64,000 nt of DNA from RYN-230 sp963770535. Its GTDB lineage: Bacteria > Actinomycetota > Actinomycetes > Streptosporangiales > Streptosporangiaceae. The DNA lies in assembly GCA_963770535.1 (NCBI GenBank), contig CAVYPZ010000003.1:2046001-2110000 (forward strand). Direction: 5' to 3'. The number at the start of each line of letters is the position of its first letter. The first letter of the stretch is position 1. The notes under the pieces were generated by a model, which was not told where the DNA came from, did no database searches, and was given only the letters and a program-made list of their open reading frames with translations. Below, piece after piece: positions 18,829 to 27,823 of this stretch. The position numbers were made by a program, and so were the translations under genes.

Positions 18829-18906
18829 TCAAGCGTCCCGTGCCCAAGTGGCGGCGATCAGCGTGGCGAGTGCTTCCACCGCCTGGCGGTATTCGGCTGG
18901 GGCCAT
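18829..18906 (-). CDS. Micro-ORF of the AEYRxAVEALAxL type, copy 1
   Basis: The 25-residue peptide MAPAEYRQAVEALATLIAAT plus WARDA lies upstream of the serine recombinase on the same strand. Its in-frame N-terminal extension (ARIETVT) resembles the same position in a second copy 500 bp upstream, so the true start may be a GTG further out. I recall similar short proteins next to recombinases in other actinomycete elements, but no function is known. The conservation between the two copies argues that it is translated. Confidence 0.5.
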   Translation of the reverse strand: MAPAEYRQAVEALATLIAATWARDA

Positions 18907-19340
18907 GGTCACTGTCTCGATCCGGGCCACCGCGGCTAGCGGCGTGGTGTGGCCGCGGGCGGTGGCCGCGGGCGGTGGCCCCGGCAGGCTCACCCCCAGC
19001 AGCATCAGGTGGGGGTGAGGGCGGCCTGCCGCCCGCGGCCACCCGCATGGACGCTCACCTCCCCGGCCACTGTCAAGACGACCCGAGGGCCGCCGGTTGC
19101 TCTCGTCTCTGGATGGAGGACGTGCGGATGCTGGCATAGGCAAGTGCGCCCCACACACCACCGCGAACCGCTGACACCTCTTAAATCCGGTTTGGGGGGG
19201 TGTTTTTGAAGCGACACCATCTGTGCCTTGCGTCACATGCCAGAGGCGACCCTGTGACCTGCGGAGATTGGCGGGGCGTTCCAGATTGTTATGATGGTGG
19301 GGTTGACAGACTGGGTGGCGGCCAGGTTGGACGGGTGAGG

Positions 19341-19418
19341 TCAGGCGGCCTCGTTCCAGGAGACGGCGAAGAGCACCGCCAGCGCCTCAACGGCGCTGCG
19401 GTACTCGGCTGGGGTCAT
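19341..19418 (-). CDS. Micro-ORF of the AEYRxAVEALAxL type, copy 2
   Basis: MTPAEYRSAVEALAVLFAVS plus WNEAA, preceded in frame by VVRVVRVETA, is a clear paralogue of the peptide at 18829-18906: MxPAEYRxAVEALAxL is shared over 25 aligned positions with no gap. The flanking DNA is much less alike. Possible roles include a recombination directionality factor or regulator, but this is inference from position only. Confidence 0.5.
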   Translation of the reverse strand: MTPAEYRSAVEALAVLFAVSWNEAA

Positions 19419-19891
19419 CGCCGCCGTCTCCACACGGACGACCCTGACCACAGACCGCCGGGTAGAAGCCGCCTTCGGTCCCGCTCGTGGTGGAGCGCCG
19501 CTGGCCTCACGGGATGAGCGCGGCCAGCCCTCCGAACTGGCACACGGCGGGCCCTCACGACGACCATCCCCGGCCGGCGGTGACGCTGGCCGGCGCGGCA
19601 CGGATGAGTTCGCGTCCCCGCGGCCACTGTTTACGCTCACACTCAAGAAATCGGGTTTTCAGCCCCCAGATTCACATGACAGCCCTCATGAGTCTCGGCG
19701 CCGTGCCGGGCGGCCCTCGCGAGGCCCCGACTGGCGCGGTGGTGGCCTCCGTGAGCCTGTGACCAGGGGCGCCGAACGAGAAGGATTCGCGTGTCGCCAG
19801 TGGCCGTGATCGAAGGAACCGATTGCCGTTCTCGGCGACCGTCCGCGACCATTGCTATGCACGGGTTGCCGCCCATACGATCGCTCGAGTC

Positions 19892-20851
19892 ATGGACTTG
19901 GGACTCGTTATCCTTCCGCAGCCGTGGGCACGCGATGTTCGTACAGCTGGTGCTACCCTCCGGCGACTTGCCACCATCGCTGAAGAGGATGGGTTCGCCT
20001 CGCTTTGGTCGGTTGACCACCTGCTGCCGCCGCCAGAGGTGGCAGGTGTGACCGAACCGATGCTGGAGGCCTATGGGACGCTGGGCTACCTGGCCGCCGC
20101 GACTTCGAAGGTCACCATCGGGACGCTCGTCACCGGGGTGACGCAGCGCAATCCCGGTCACCTGGCGAAGGCGCTGACCACCATCGACGTTCTGTCGGGC
20201 GGGCGGACGGTTCTCGGAATTGGCGCTGCCTGGTTCGCCTTCGAGCACACCGCCATGGGGGTAGCGTTCCCGCCCTTGCGTGAGAGATTTGAACGCTTGG
20301 AAGAGACGATCCACATCCTCCGACAGATGTGGAGCAACGACGATGGGCCGTTCGCCGGACGCTATTATCAGCTCGACGCCACGATCAACCACCCGCGGGC
20401 ACCCGCTGCGCCACCGCTGCTGGTTGGAGGGAGCGGGCAACGCCAGACGATGCTCCTCGTGGCCAAATACGCTGACGCTTGCTGCTTGTTCCCGGACACC
20501 ATCGCTGGCGCCCTTGACGCCCTGCGGAAGCACTGTGCGGCTGTCGGCCGTGACTACGACGACATCGTCAAGACGGTCTACTACCGGATGAATGTCGGCC
20601 CAGCTGGGGGTCGGGTGGAAAAGACCATCGAGGAGATGCATTCGCTAGCCGAACTCGGCGCTGACGCTGCTCTATGCGAAGTTCGCGACTACCACATCCC
20701 TGGAGTCTTGGAGATTGTCGCTGAGCGTGTCCTGCCGGCCGTTGCCGGTTTCCGATCCGCGCAGCGGTCAGAACAAGACCACGGCCTTGAGAGCGGATCG
20801 TTCATGCACGGCCTGCATCGCCGCGGCCAACTCCCCCAGACGGACGTGTAG
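19892..20851 (+). CDS. LLM-class flavin-dependent oxidoreductase
   Basis: This is a luciferase-like monooxygenase-fold protein: MDLGLVILPQPWARD, EEDGFASLWSVDHLL, TLVTGVTQRNPGHLAKALTTID at the flavin pocket, LGIGAAWFAFEH, and PPLLVGGSGQRQTMLLVAKYAD. Such proteins use F420 or FMN. The ATG at 19892 gives the family-typical start. The C-terminus runs 84 bp into the end of the convergent alcohol dehydrogenase, and the last 25 residues are not family-like, so the native stop may have been lost. Codon use is less GC-biased than in the neighbours, consistent with island cargo. Confidence 0.85.
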   Translation: MDLGLVILPQPWARDVRTAGATLRRLATIAEEDGFASLWSVDHLLPPPEVAGVTEPMLEAYGTLGYLAAATSKVTIGTLVTGVTQRNPGHLAKALTTIDVLSGGRTVLGIGAAWFAFEHTAMGVAFPPLRERFERLEETIHILRQMWSNDDGPFAGRYYQLDATINHPRAPAAPPLLVGGSGQRQTMLLVAKYADACCLFPDTIAGALDALRKHCAAVGRDYDDIVKTVYYRMNVGPAGGRVEKTIEEMHSLAELGADAALCEVRDYHIPGVLEIVAERVLPAVAGFRSAQRSEQDHGLESGSFMHGLHRRGQLPQTDV

Positions 20852-21738
20852 CGGCTCCAGGGCGGCCACGTCAACCAGGTTGGTGGCCAACAGGTTCGCC
20901 GCGCGGGCGTACAGGTCGAAGCGCGGAGCACCGTGGTCGCGAATCCAGCGGGAGCCGACGAGCGTCAGCCTCCGGTGATGGATTGCCTGAGCAGTCAGGC
21001 TCGCGGTTTCCGCCGCCGGGTACGACGAGAAGAGAACGCACCGCCCGCCCTCGGCGAGACTGTCGGCGAGTTGCGGCAGAGGAGCCGCAGTCGGGCTGGT
21101 GAGAAACCCGCTGTCCGCACAGCGCCCGTCAGTCGCGTCGCGGACAGCGGCGGCAAGGTCATCGGCATTCGGCACGGTCAGTGTCGCGCCAAACCGGATG
21201 GCGAGTTGGCGGCGGCCGGGTTCGGGATCGCATGCGGAACACGCAGCCCAGCGAGTACGCACAACCGCACGATCTGCAGGCCCATCTGACCGCAGCCGAC
21301 AACGACAGCCCAGGTGCCTTCTGCCGCCCGGGCAGCGACCTCGACGGCGAACAGGCAATCGGCTAGCGGCTCGACGAAGACCGCGGCCTCCCAGGCGAGG
21401 CTGGGGGGCAGGATCGTAGGGCCACCGCCGTGCTCTATCGTCCACCGGGAGATGGTCTTGTACTCGGCGTAGCCGTCATATCCGTCGGCGAACACCCGCG
21501 CCCCGACGTATTGCTCCCCGGCGGGCCAGCCCGCCTTGACGATGACGCCTGCCGCCTCGTGGCCGGTGTTGGCAGGCAACGGCAGATGCTCGTGTGTCCC
21601 GGACAGCCAGGCGCGGATGTCGCCGGGGCACACTCCGCAGGCGCGGACCTCGATAAGCAGTTCCCCGTCGCCGGGCTGGGGCTGTGGCACATCCGCCAGC
21701 CGTAGGTCCCGCCGGTCGTGAAGGTGGATCGCCTTCAC
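20768..21738 (-). CDS. Zinc-type alcohol dehydrogenase family protein, one frameshift
   Basis: It reads as an MDR-family dehydrogenase: ACGVCPGDIRAW (zinc ligand Cys), NTGHEAAGVIV (GHE zinc motif), AVFVEPLADCLFAVE, and a Rossmann start VVVGCGQMGLQIVRL. Near 21235 the frame slips by one base and continues as GRRQLAIRFGATLTV to the stop at 20768. The GTG start overlaps the stop of the upstream isomerase-like gene (GTGA), so it is the third gene of a Nudix-isomerase-dehydrogenase operon. The structural four-Cys zinc lobe appears to be missing. A polyol or sugar substrate is plausible. Confidence 0.82.
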
Positions 21739-22521
21739 AGCTCAAGGCCTTCGAGGCTCAAGTACGCCCGCCGCGCCTTCCCGCGAGCGTCGCTCTCCGA
21801 CGGAGCATCGTTGACCTCCAGGGACAGTGGACCGCCGTAGCCGTTGTCGCGGCAAGCCCGTACGATGCCCTTGATGTCGATAGTGCCGGTGCCGGGCAGC
21901 ATTCGTCGGGTGAAGCCCCTCGGTGACGATCGCATCGCCCAGACGCACCCACCCGATGGCGCCGGAGGGCAAGGTGTGAACGAACTGCGGGCCGAGGCCG
22001 TAGCGGGCCAGCGTATAGGTGTCGATGATGACACCGAATGCCCCGCCGGATGAGCTGTAGATGCGGCCGCAGAGTTCGAGCAAACGCCGCCCGTGCCAGC
22101 CGATGACGACCTCGACGCCGTGATCGGCCGCCACCGCCGCCACCGCCGCGACCCGGTCGAGGATCTTCTGTTCGGAGAGTTCGCCGCCGGCGTGGCGGCG
22201 GTCATCGAAGAAGGCCGCCGCGCGGGCGGAGCCCGCCGCTCGCCCGCTGCGGCAGTGTCCGGCGAACTCGGCCAGCCGCCGCCGGAACTCGTCGGCGCCG
22301 ATCGCGAGGTTGCCTGGCACGCCCAGCCCGCAGGTGAACTGGATCGGCACTACCCCGGTGGTGGTGAACGCCGCACGGGTGGGTGCATAGTCGCCGCGGG
22401 GCCCCGGCTCCGCCCAGATAACCGGCCACTCGGCGGCGGGAAATCCGGCTGCGCCGACAGCGGCGGTGTATTCCGCGAGGGTGAGGTCGAAGCCGAAGGT
22501 AACCGGATCCACGCACAGCAC
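21735..22521 (-). CDS. Sugar phosphate isomerase/epimerase-like TIM-barrel protein, one frameshift
   Basis: The frame from GTG 22521 gives FDLTLAEYTAAVGAAGFPAAEWPV, RVAAVAAVAADHGVEVVIGWHG, GVIIDTYTLARYG and GWVRLGDAIV, typical of xylose-isomerase-like (AP endonuclease 2 fold) proteins. After a one-base shift near 21915 it continues GTIDIKGIVRACRDNGYGGP and LSLEVND (metal-ligand Glu) to 21735. Start choice: the GTG lies 5 bp beyond the Nudix stop. Function is probably isomerisation or epimerisation of a sugar or inositol derivative; the exact substrate is unknown. Confidence 0.78.
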
Positions 22522-22525
22522 TTCG

Positions 22526-23026
22526 TCAGCGGCCCACTTCGACCGGCGAGGCTGGCGGGCCCTGGATGACCAAGTCATGGAGCCGATCGGCGAGATCCCG
22601 GGGCGCGAACTCCTCAGTCGATCGGCGGATCTCGTCGAGGCTCCACCACCGGTACTCGCGGATGAACGTCTTCTCTAGCGCTTCCAGCCCGTCGGTGCGT
22701 ACGTCGAAGGACGGGACGCGCAGGAGGAAGAACCACTCGGTCTGGTTGATGAACCGGCCGGCGGACTCGAACTCGTCCCGGCGGGTCCATATGCACGGCC
22801 CGAGCGGCAGGTCGGTCTGGCCGGTTTCCTCGGCTACCTCCCGCAGGGCGGCCATCTCCCGGGTTTCGCCCGGTTGGAGGCCACCCCCAGGCGTCGCCCA
22901 CCAGCTGGCGCCGCGTCGCTCGTCAACGAAGTGGATGAGCAGGATGCGCTGATCCTGATCGAGGATCACGGCTCGAGCGGCCTCGCGCACGACGACGTTG
23001 TCAGTGGAAGTCATGTGAGCCAGCAT
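22526..23026 (-). CDS. Nudix hydrolase
   Basis: The Nudix box is intact: GGGLQPGETREMAALREVAE continuing ETGQ (GX5EX7REVXEEXG). Around it are VILDQDQRILLIHF and the WWSLDEIRRS segment common in Nudix proteins. It hydrolyses nucleoside diphosphates linked to another moiety (sugar nucleotides, oxidised nucleotides); the substrate is not predictable. ATG 23026 and ATG 23014 are both possible starts. First gene of the three-gene cargo operon, upstream of the isomerase-like gene. Confidence 0.92.
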   Translation of the reverse strand: MLAHMTSTDNVVVREAARAVILDQDQRILLIHFVDERRGASWWATPGGGLQPGETREMAALREVAEETGQTDLPLGPCIWTRRDEFESAGRFINQTEWFFLLRVPSFDVRTDGLEALEKTFIREYRWWSLDEIRRSTEEFAPRDLADRLHDLVIQGPPASPVEVGR

Positions 23027-23157
23027 ATTGAAGCCGGATCGAACGCGGTAAGAGCACGGCTAGTGTCGGGTCGCCGCGCGGGAAGATGTTTCCGCATGGG
23101 CTGCCCCGCGTTTTCCGGACGGGTGATCTGCGGTTCATTATGCTGCTGCCTGCATGC

Positions 23158-23349
23158 TCAGATACTCGTCGTGGTCTCTTGCGGAGTTCTGTACCCGAGT
23201 GCGGAATGAAGACGCAGCCGATTGTACCGGATCTCGATGTAGCGGGCAATATCGTCGCGGGCCTTCTTTCTCGTCGGGTAGACTGTGCGGTGCACGCGCT
23301 CGACTTTCAGTGCGGCATTGAAAGACTCAGCGAGGGCATTGTCGAAGCA
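23158..23349 (-). pseudogene. IS3 transposase OrfB, C-terminal fragment
   Basis: The 63 codons CFDNALAESFNAALKVERVH and onward through YPTRKKARDDIARYIEIRYN to LHSALGYRTPQE are the end of an IS3 OrfB (rve-type integrase core, carrying the E of the DDE triad in LAESFN). The fragment has no start of its own and begins exactly at the left edge of the inserted Tn554-like element. Confidence 0.92.
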
Positions 23350-23391
23350 TTAACCGGCCAATATGGGTGGAGTTATCCATTGGCCGGTTAA
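23350..23391. repeat. Terminal palindrome of the Tn554-like element
   Basis: ttaaccggccaat (23350-23362) and attggccggttaa (23379-23391) are exact inverted copies around a 16-nt spacer. The same word, with one change (attggccggtcaa), sits at 26773-26785, three bases inside the other end. They are probable recombinase-binding sites. Confidence 0.8.
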
Positions 23392-23396
23392 TCAAT

Positions 23397-23723
23397 TCAT
23401 TGCCGCCGGGTGCGGCCTGGCTGGGTTATTGCTTTCCGGTTGAGTCGCCTGATTTGTTCTTCGTGGTGGCGGACGCGGGCGGCGACGGCCTCGATGGCGG
23501 TGCGCAGGGCTGCGATGTCGTCGGCCAGGCCGGTGAGGGTGCCCGCGCTGGCGGCGTTGTGGCGGTGACTGTTGACGAGCGCGCGCAGTGCGGGGTCCCG
23601 GTAGAGGGTGGCCCGTCCGAGGCCGGCACGGCCGGCGACGGCGGTGAAGGTTATGGGCTGGCCGGCCGCGGCGAGTTCGGCGCATGCCTGTTCGGCCCGG
23701 GCGGTGCGGTCTGGGCTGGTCAT
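23397..23723 (-). CDS. DUF6262 / TnpC-like transposition protein
   Basis: This 108-aa basic protein has an N-terminal TetR-like helix-turn-helix (ITFTAVAGRAGLGRATLYRD) and a C-terminal helix (AALRTAIEAVAARVRHHEEQIRRLN) able to form a coiled coil. The pattern matches DUF6262, which typically lies beside paired tyrosine recombinases; Tn554 TnpC, a protein of similar length in the same position, influences transposition frequency and orientation. It overlaps the tnpB-like stop by 4 bp (ATGA). Confidence 0.85.
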   Translation of the reverse strand: MTSPDRTARAEQACAELAAAGQPITFTAVAGRAGLGRATLYRDPALRALVNSHRHNAASAGTLTGLADDIAALRTAIEAVAARVRHHEEQIRRLNRKAITQPGRTRRQ

Positions 23724-25634
23724 CCGGCTTGTGCCCTGGTGATGAGGTCGTCGAGGCGGGCTATGAGCTTGCGGTGACGGTCGGCTTCAGTAATCCAGCC
23801 GCGTTCTTCGGCGTCGCGGGCCAGTTGCCCGGCGTCGGCTTTCTGGGCTGCGAGGACCGGGAGGTAGCCGGTGTCGGTGCGGAAGCTCGGGCAGTGCTCG
23901 CAGATGTTGGCGTAGGGGCAGGCTCCCTGGGCGGGGGCGCGCAGGCAGAACCCGCCGGCCAGCCGTGACTTGAGCGCTGGTGCGTCTTTCCACTCCGCGC
24001 CGCCGGACACGTCGGCGAGCGGGAGGCCGGCACGCCCGGCGGGCATGGTCCCGAGACGCTGCTTGGCCAGGTCGAGAGCTCGTTCGTACTCGGTGCGGAC
24101 GGTTGTGTCGAACAGCTTCCCGTAGCGCAGGCTCATTTCCGCGGACACGTGCCCGAGCAGGGCCATCAGTGCCTGCAACGAGACCCCGGCGTTTACCATG
24201 GCGGTGGCGTAGGTGTGCCTGAGCTGGTGCGGGACGACGTGCCCGAGTCCGGCGTCCTGGGCCGCGCGGTCCAGTTCTTCGCGCAGGGCGTTCTGGGACA
24301 GGCGGCGCCCGTGATGGGTGAACAGGAACTGGGCGGGCCGCCTGTATCGCGGGTGGGGCACCGGGCGGCCGGGTGAGCGGATCTCGGTGATCATGTCGAT
24401 GAGGGTGAGGGTCTCCTCGTCGAGCGGCACCATCCGTTCGCTGTCGAGCTTGCCGAGCGGGACCTTCAGCCATGCGCCGGAGCCGGGGACCTCGTGCACG
24501 CAGTCGAGTTCGAGGTCGAGCAGCTCGCCGATCCGCAGTCCGCAGGCGCGCTGGAGCAGCAGCGCGGAGGCTGCTAGTTCATATGGTGACTCGCGCAGGG
24601 CGCGGGTCGAGCCGGCGGTCGGCGTCCACGGGCAGGTAACGCGGCAGGACCCGGGGCAGCTTCGGGATGTCGGCGGGGAAGACCAGCTGCCGGGACGGCG
24701 CGTCCTCCCAGCCCCAGGCGGTGACGTCGGTCAGGAAGTTCCGCACCGCGAGCACCCGGCAGTGCCGCTCGCCGATGGTGATCACGCTGTCGCTCTTGCT
24801 GTTGCAGGTGCCGGCGAGCGCCGCCAGGTAGGGCTCGATATGGCGTCGCCGGTCCAGGCAGGCCAGGCTGGCCAGCGCAGGGTCGGCTGCGGTGAGGAAC
24901 CGGCCGAAGTGCATCAGCCGGGTTGCCAGGCTGGAGACGGTCTTGGGTTTGCAGGCCGCCAGTTTCAGCTCAAGGTAGGCCGTCATGTCCGCAGCGATCG
25001 TGGGAGTGATGCCGGCGAGCCGGTCCGCGAACGGCACCGGTTTCGGCCCGGGCTCCGGCGGGGCGGCCAGGATGCCGAGGTGGAACAGGACCCGGTGGGT
25101 GAAGCTGAGCCCGGACTGGTAGTGCCGCCAGCCGTCCCCGGTGCGCTGCTCGCGTTCCCGGCAGGCGGCGGCGAACTCGTCCAGGTCAGCGATGGTCAGC
25201 CGGTCAAGGCGGCGGCCGGTCTGGATCAGCAGCCGGGCCGGGACCTGAGATGCGTTCGCGGTCCGGACCCGCTCGCTGAACCCGAGCTGCGCCGCGGCCT
25301 CCAGGACACGGGCAAGGTCCTCGCCCAGCGAGGTTCCCTCAAGTTCCCGCCAGAGGCTGGAAATCTTGCGTTCTAGCAGGTAGTCGTAGCCGGGCCGCAG
25401 ATGCCCGTGGAGCATGAGGAACGTGATCACCGGCCGGTGCGCCGAACTGGCCGACAGCCGGACCTCCAGCGGCTCGGCCGCCCACATCGCCGGGGCCGGC
25501 CAGCGGGAGAAGAAGTCCCGGGCCGCCCACCAGTACGAGGCGTTGCCCCGCCCGGTGCGCTCAAGGTGACGGCGGTAGGCGGCCAGCAGCGGCCGCGGGT
25601 CAGCCCCGGGAGCGGATACGGTCACGAGCCGCAT
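23720..25634 (-). CDS. TnpB-like tyrosine recombinase, one frameshift
   Basis: Two frames join near 24600: the first (from 25634) gives an N-terminal SAM-like region, and the second a catalytic domain with RACGLRIGELLDLELD (first Arg), PHQLRHTYATAMVNAG (HxLR) and LLGHVSAEMSLRYGKL (Tyr). A C-terminal cysteine cluster (ACPYANICEHC) follows. Combined length is about 640 residues, close to Tn554 TnpB (630). The start overlaps the tnpA-like gene by 35 bp. The shift could be a sequencing error, because all catalytic residues remain. Confidence 0.82.
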
Positions 25635-26688
25635 CGAATTCCGTCTTCACGTGCGTGGGAGCCAGATGGATGTACCGGGCCGAGGTATCGACATGAGCGT
25701 GGCCGAGCAGGGCCTGCATCACCGCGAGATCGACGCCGGCCTCGGCCAGGGCGGTGCCGAAGGTGTGCCGCAGCGCGTGCGGGTTCCCGGCCGGGACTCC
25801 GGCGATCTCGCGGTGATAGCGGAAGATGCGGCGCAGCCCGGCCTCCGTCAGCGGCTGCCCCCGGTGCGGGCCCTTGGCCACGATGAACATGCGGGGACTA
25901 GCCGTCTCGGGCCGCTCGGCCAGCAAGTAGGCCTGGATGACAGCACCGACGCCGGGATCCAGCGGCACCCGCCGTTCCCGGTTGCCCTTGCCGGTGACCT
26001 GCACCCAGCGGCCGCCGATGTCCGCGCCGGTCACGTCCAGGCCGAGCACCCCGGCACTGCGCAGCCCGCAGTAGAGCATCAGCCCGGCGATCGCCCGGTC
26101 CCGCCAGGTCCGGAAGCTGGCCAGCAGTTCCGCGGCCTCCCGCTGGTCCAGCGCCCGGGGAAGCCGCCGCGGTTCCCGCAGCCGCAGCGCCGACCGGGTC
26201 CGGGGCCGCCGGGCGGCATGCGCCAGCAGCCCGTTCCGCTCCCCGGACGCCGGCCGCCGTGCCTCCCGTCCCCTCGGCACCGGGTTCGAGACGTCCGGGT
26301 CACGCATGGCCCGGAACGCGAACATCCCCGAGACCGCGATCAGCCGGTGGTTGACCGTGGCCGCCGCGTACTGGTCAAGCCGCCGCCCGGACATGGACAC
26401 GACGTTCGGGCCAGGACGGCCGGGCACCCTGACCTTCCGGCAGGCGGCCATGAACCGCAGCAGGACGTCCGTCGTCACCACCGCCAGCTCGACCTGCTCG
26501 GCGCACAGCCAGCGGCAGAACGCCAGCAGGTCGAACCCGTAAGACCGGATCGTCTTCGGGGAGTAATTCCGGTCCGCCAGATGCGACAAGTACTCGTTCA
26601 CCAGCCCGAAACGCTCAGCGTCCGAACCAGCAAGCAGCCATTCCCCATCCCGCTGCTCAAGCCGCAGCGAGCGATCCCCCGCGCTCAT
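25600..26688 (-). CDS. TnpA-like tyrosine recombinase
   Basis: This 362-aa phage-integrase family protein matches Tn554 TnpA in size and order. It has an N-terminal core-binding domain (LVNEYLSHLADRNYSPKTIRSY) and all catalytic residues: LMLYCGLRSAGVLGLD (Arg), TGKGNRERRVPLD (Lys region), PHALRHTFGTALAEAG (HxLR) and LLGHAHVDTSARYIHL (Tyr). It is the promoter-proximal gene of the trio and begins about 100 bp inside the right end. Confidence 0.9.
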   Translation of the reverse strand: MSAGDRSLRLEQRDGEWLLAGSDAERFGLVNEYLSHLADRNYSPKTIRSYGFDLLAFCRWLCAEQVELAVVTTDVLLRFMAACRKVRVPGRPGPNVVSMSGRRLDQYAAATVNHRLIAVSGMFAFRAMRDPDVSNPVPRGREARRPASGERNGLLAHAARRPRTRSALRLREPRRLPRALDQREAAELLASFRTWRDRAIAGLMLYCGLRSAGVLGLDVTGADIGGRWVQVTGKGNRERRVPLDPGVGAVIQAYLLAERPETASPRMFIVAKGPHRGQPLTEAGLRRIFRYHREIAGVPAGNPHALRHTFGTALAEAGVDLAVMQALLGHAHVDTSARYIHLAPTHVKTEFDAARDRIRSRG

Positions 26689-26772
26689 GGCGGACAGATG
26701 TATCGCCGCCGTAACCGCCAGGCAAGCATCCCGGCACTTCGCGGCGTGTCGCTGACCTGCGGGTTTCCCGTG

Positions 26773-26785
26773 ATTGGCCGGTCAA
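26773..26785. repeat. Right-end motif of the Tn554-like element
   Basis: attggccggtcaa repeats the left-end motif attggccggttaa with one substitution, in the orientation expected for an inner inverted repeat. The element appears to end at 26788, next to gca (26789-26791) of the IS3 transposase gene. Confidence 0.75.
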
Positions 26786-26788
26786 GGG

Positions 26789-27484
26789 GCAGATCCCGGT
26801 ACGCCCCACCGACTGGCGGATCTTCAGCCGTTCCAGGGCTGAGGCGAACTCGGCGGACGTATAGTTGCTGCCTCGGTCGGAATGGAATATCGCGCCGACG
26901 GGAAGATTAAGGTTCCGGGCGGCCATCTCGATTGCTGCTGTGATGAGCGGTGTCTTGTAGTTATCGTCCATCGCCCATCCGACGACCTTGCGTGTCGCGC
27001 AGTCAATGACCGTCGCGAGGTAAAGCCATCCTTGCCAGGTCGGGATATAGGTAATATCGCCGACCATTTTCTCTCCGGGAGCGGCCGCGCCGAAGTCGCG
27101 GGCAACAAGATCGGGGATCGGCCCGGCCTGGCCCTGCTGGGTGGTCGACGGCCGCCAGGGCCGCGGCTGGCAGGGCACCAGGCCCAGCTCACGCATCAGC
27201 CCGCGGACCAGCTCCAGCCCGGCCTGCACACCCCAGCGGGCCAGCTGCAGGGCCACCCGGCGGTAGCCGTACGTGCCGTCGGAGTCCTCAAACGCCTTCG
27301 CGATCAGCAGTTTAAGCTCGTTCCTCCTTTTCGCCGCAGCGCTGTCCGGACGGCTTCTCCATTCGTAGAATCCGGACCTGGATACCTGAAGCCAGCTGCA
27401 CATCTGAGTGACCGTCGGAGCGCAGGCCGTATCCCCGGCCACGGTGGCATTCTCCGCCTCGATGAACGAGAACTTCTCGCTCAC
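26789..27484 (-). pseudogene. IS3 transposase OrfB, N-terminal part
   Basis: The first 232 codons of OrfB contain the HTH_21 region (MCSWLQVSRSGFYEWRSRP), the catalytic DDE start (GEKMVGDITYIPTW, first D; AIFHSDRGSNYTS, second D) and end at SVGRTGIC, where the Tn554-like insert begins. The remaining 63 residues lie at 23158-23349. The start overlaps the end of OrfA by 4 bp, the usual site of programmed -1 frameshifting. Confidence 0.92.
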
Positions 27485-27774
27485 CGGGGCTCCCTCGCGA
27501 AGTATGCCGCGGCTTTTTTCAGGAACGCATTCTCCATCTCCAGTTCACGATTCCGCCGTTCCAGTTCACGCAACCGCGCCCGCTCTGAAGTCCCCAGCAC
27601 CGGCTCATCCCCGGCATGGCTTTCCCGGTACGCTGCCACCCAGTAACCGAGAGTGGTTCCATTCAACCCGAGCTCACGCGCCACCTCAGCGATAGAGCGC
27701 GAGGTCTCCACCACCATCTTGGCGGCTTCCTCCTTGAACTCAGGAGAGAAGTTACCGCGTTTCTTCCCAGCCAC
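27481..27774 (-). CDS. IS3 transposase OrfA
   Basis: This 97-aa protein has an HTH_Tnp_1 domain (FSPEFKEEAAKMVVETSRSI, AEVARELGLNGTTLGYW) and a C-terminal leucine-zipper-like segment (RARLRELERRNRELEMENAF, LKKAAAYFA). It binds IS ends and, by -1 frameshifting with OrfB, normally forms the OrfAB transposase. Here OrfB is broken, so the copy is probably unable to move unless the Tn554-like insert is lost. Confidence 0.93.
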   Translation of the reverse strand: MAGKKRGNFSPEFKEEAAKMVVETSRSIAEVARELGLNGTTLGYWVAAYRESHAGDEPVLGTSERARLRELERRNRELEMENAFLKKAAAYFAREPR

Positions 27775-27823
27775 TCGATCCCATCCTTTCCGGCAAAGAT
27801 CCTATTGGATCCCAGTCCGGAAA

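Larger units (their letters stand above)
23350..26788 (-). mobile_element. Tn554-like transposon (two tyrosine recombinases plus TnpC-like gene)
   Basis: A 3.44-kb insert in IS3 OrfB carries three overlapping genes in Tn554 order: TnpA-like (25600-26688), TnpB-like (23720-25634) and TnpC/DUF6262 (23397-23723). The left end begins with a 13-bp perfect inverted repeat pair (23350-23391); the right end has the same motif once (26773-26785, attggccggtcaa). A gca trinucleotide flanks both sides. No passenger gene is present, so this is a minimal, transposition-only form. Confidence 0.85.
23112..27823 (-). mobile_element. IS3-family insertion sequence, interrupted by a Tn554-like transposon
   Basis: OrfA (27481-27774), the first 232 codons of OrfB (26789-27484) and the last 63 residues of OrfB (23158-23349) flank a 3.4-kb insert. 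Possible terminal inverted repeats are tttccggacgggtgatc (from 23112) and tttccggactgggatc (reverse complement of 27808-27823); they match at about 13 of 16 positions with a gap, so the outer ends are tentative. Excising the insert rejoins OrfB in frame. Confidence 0.8.
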
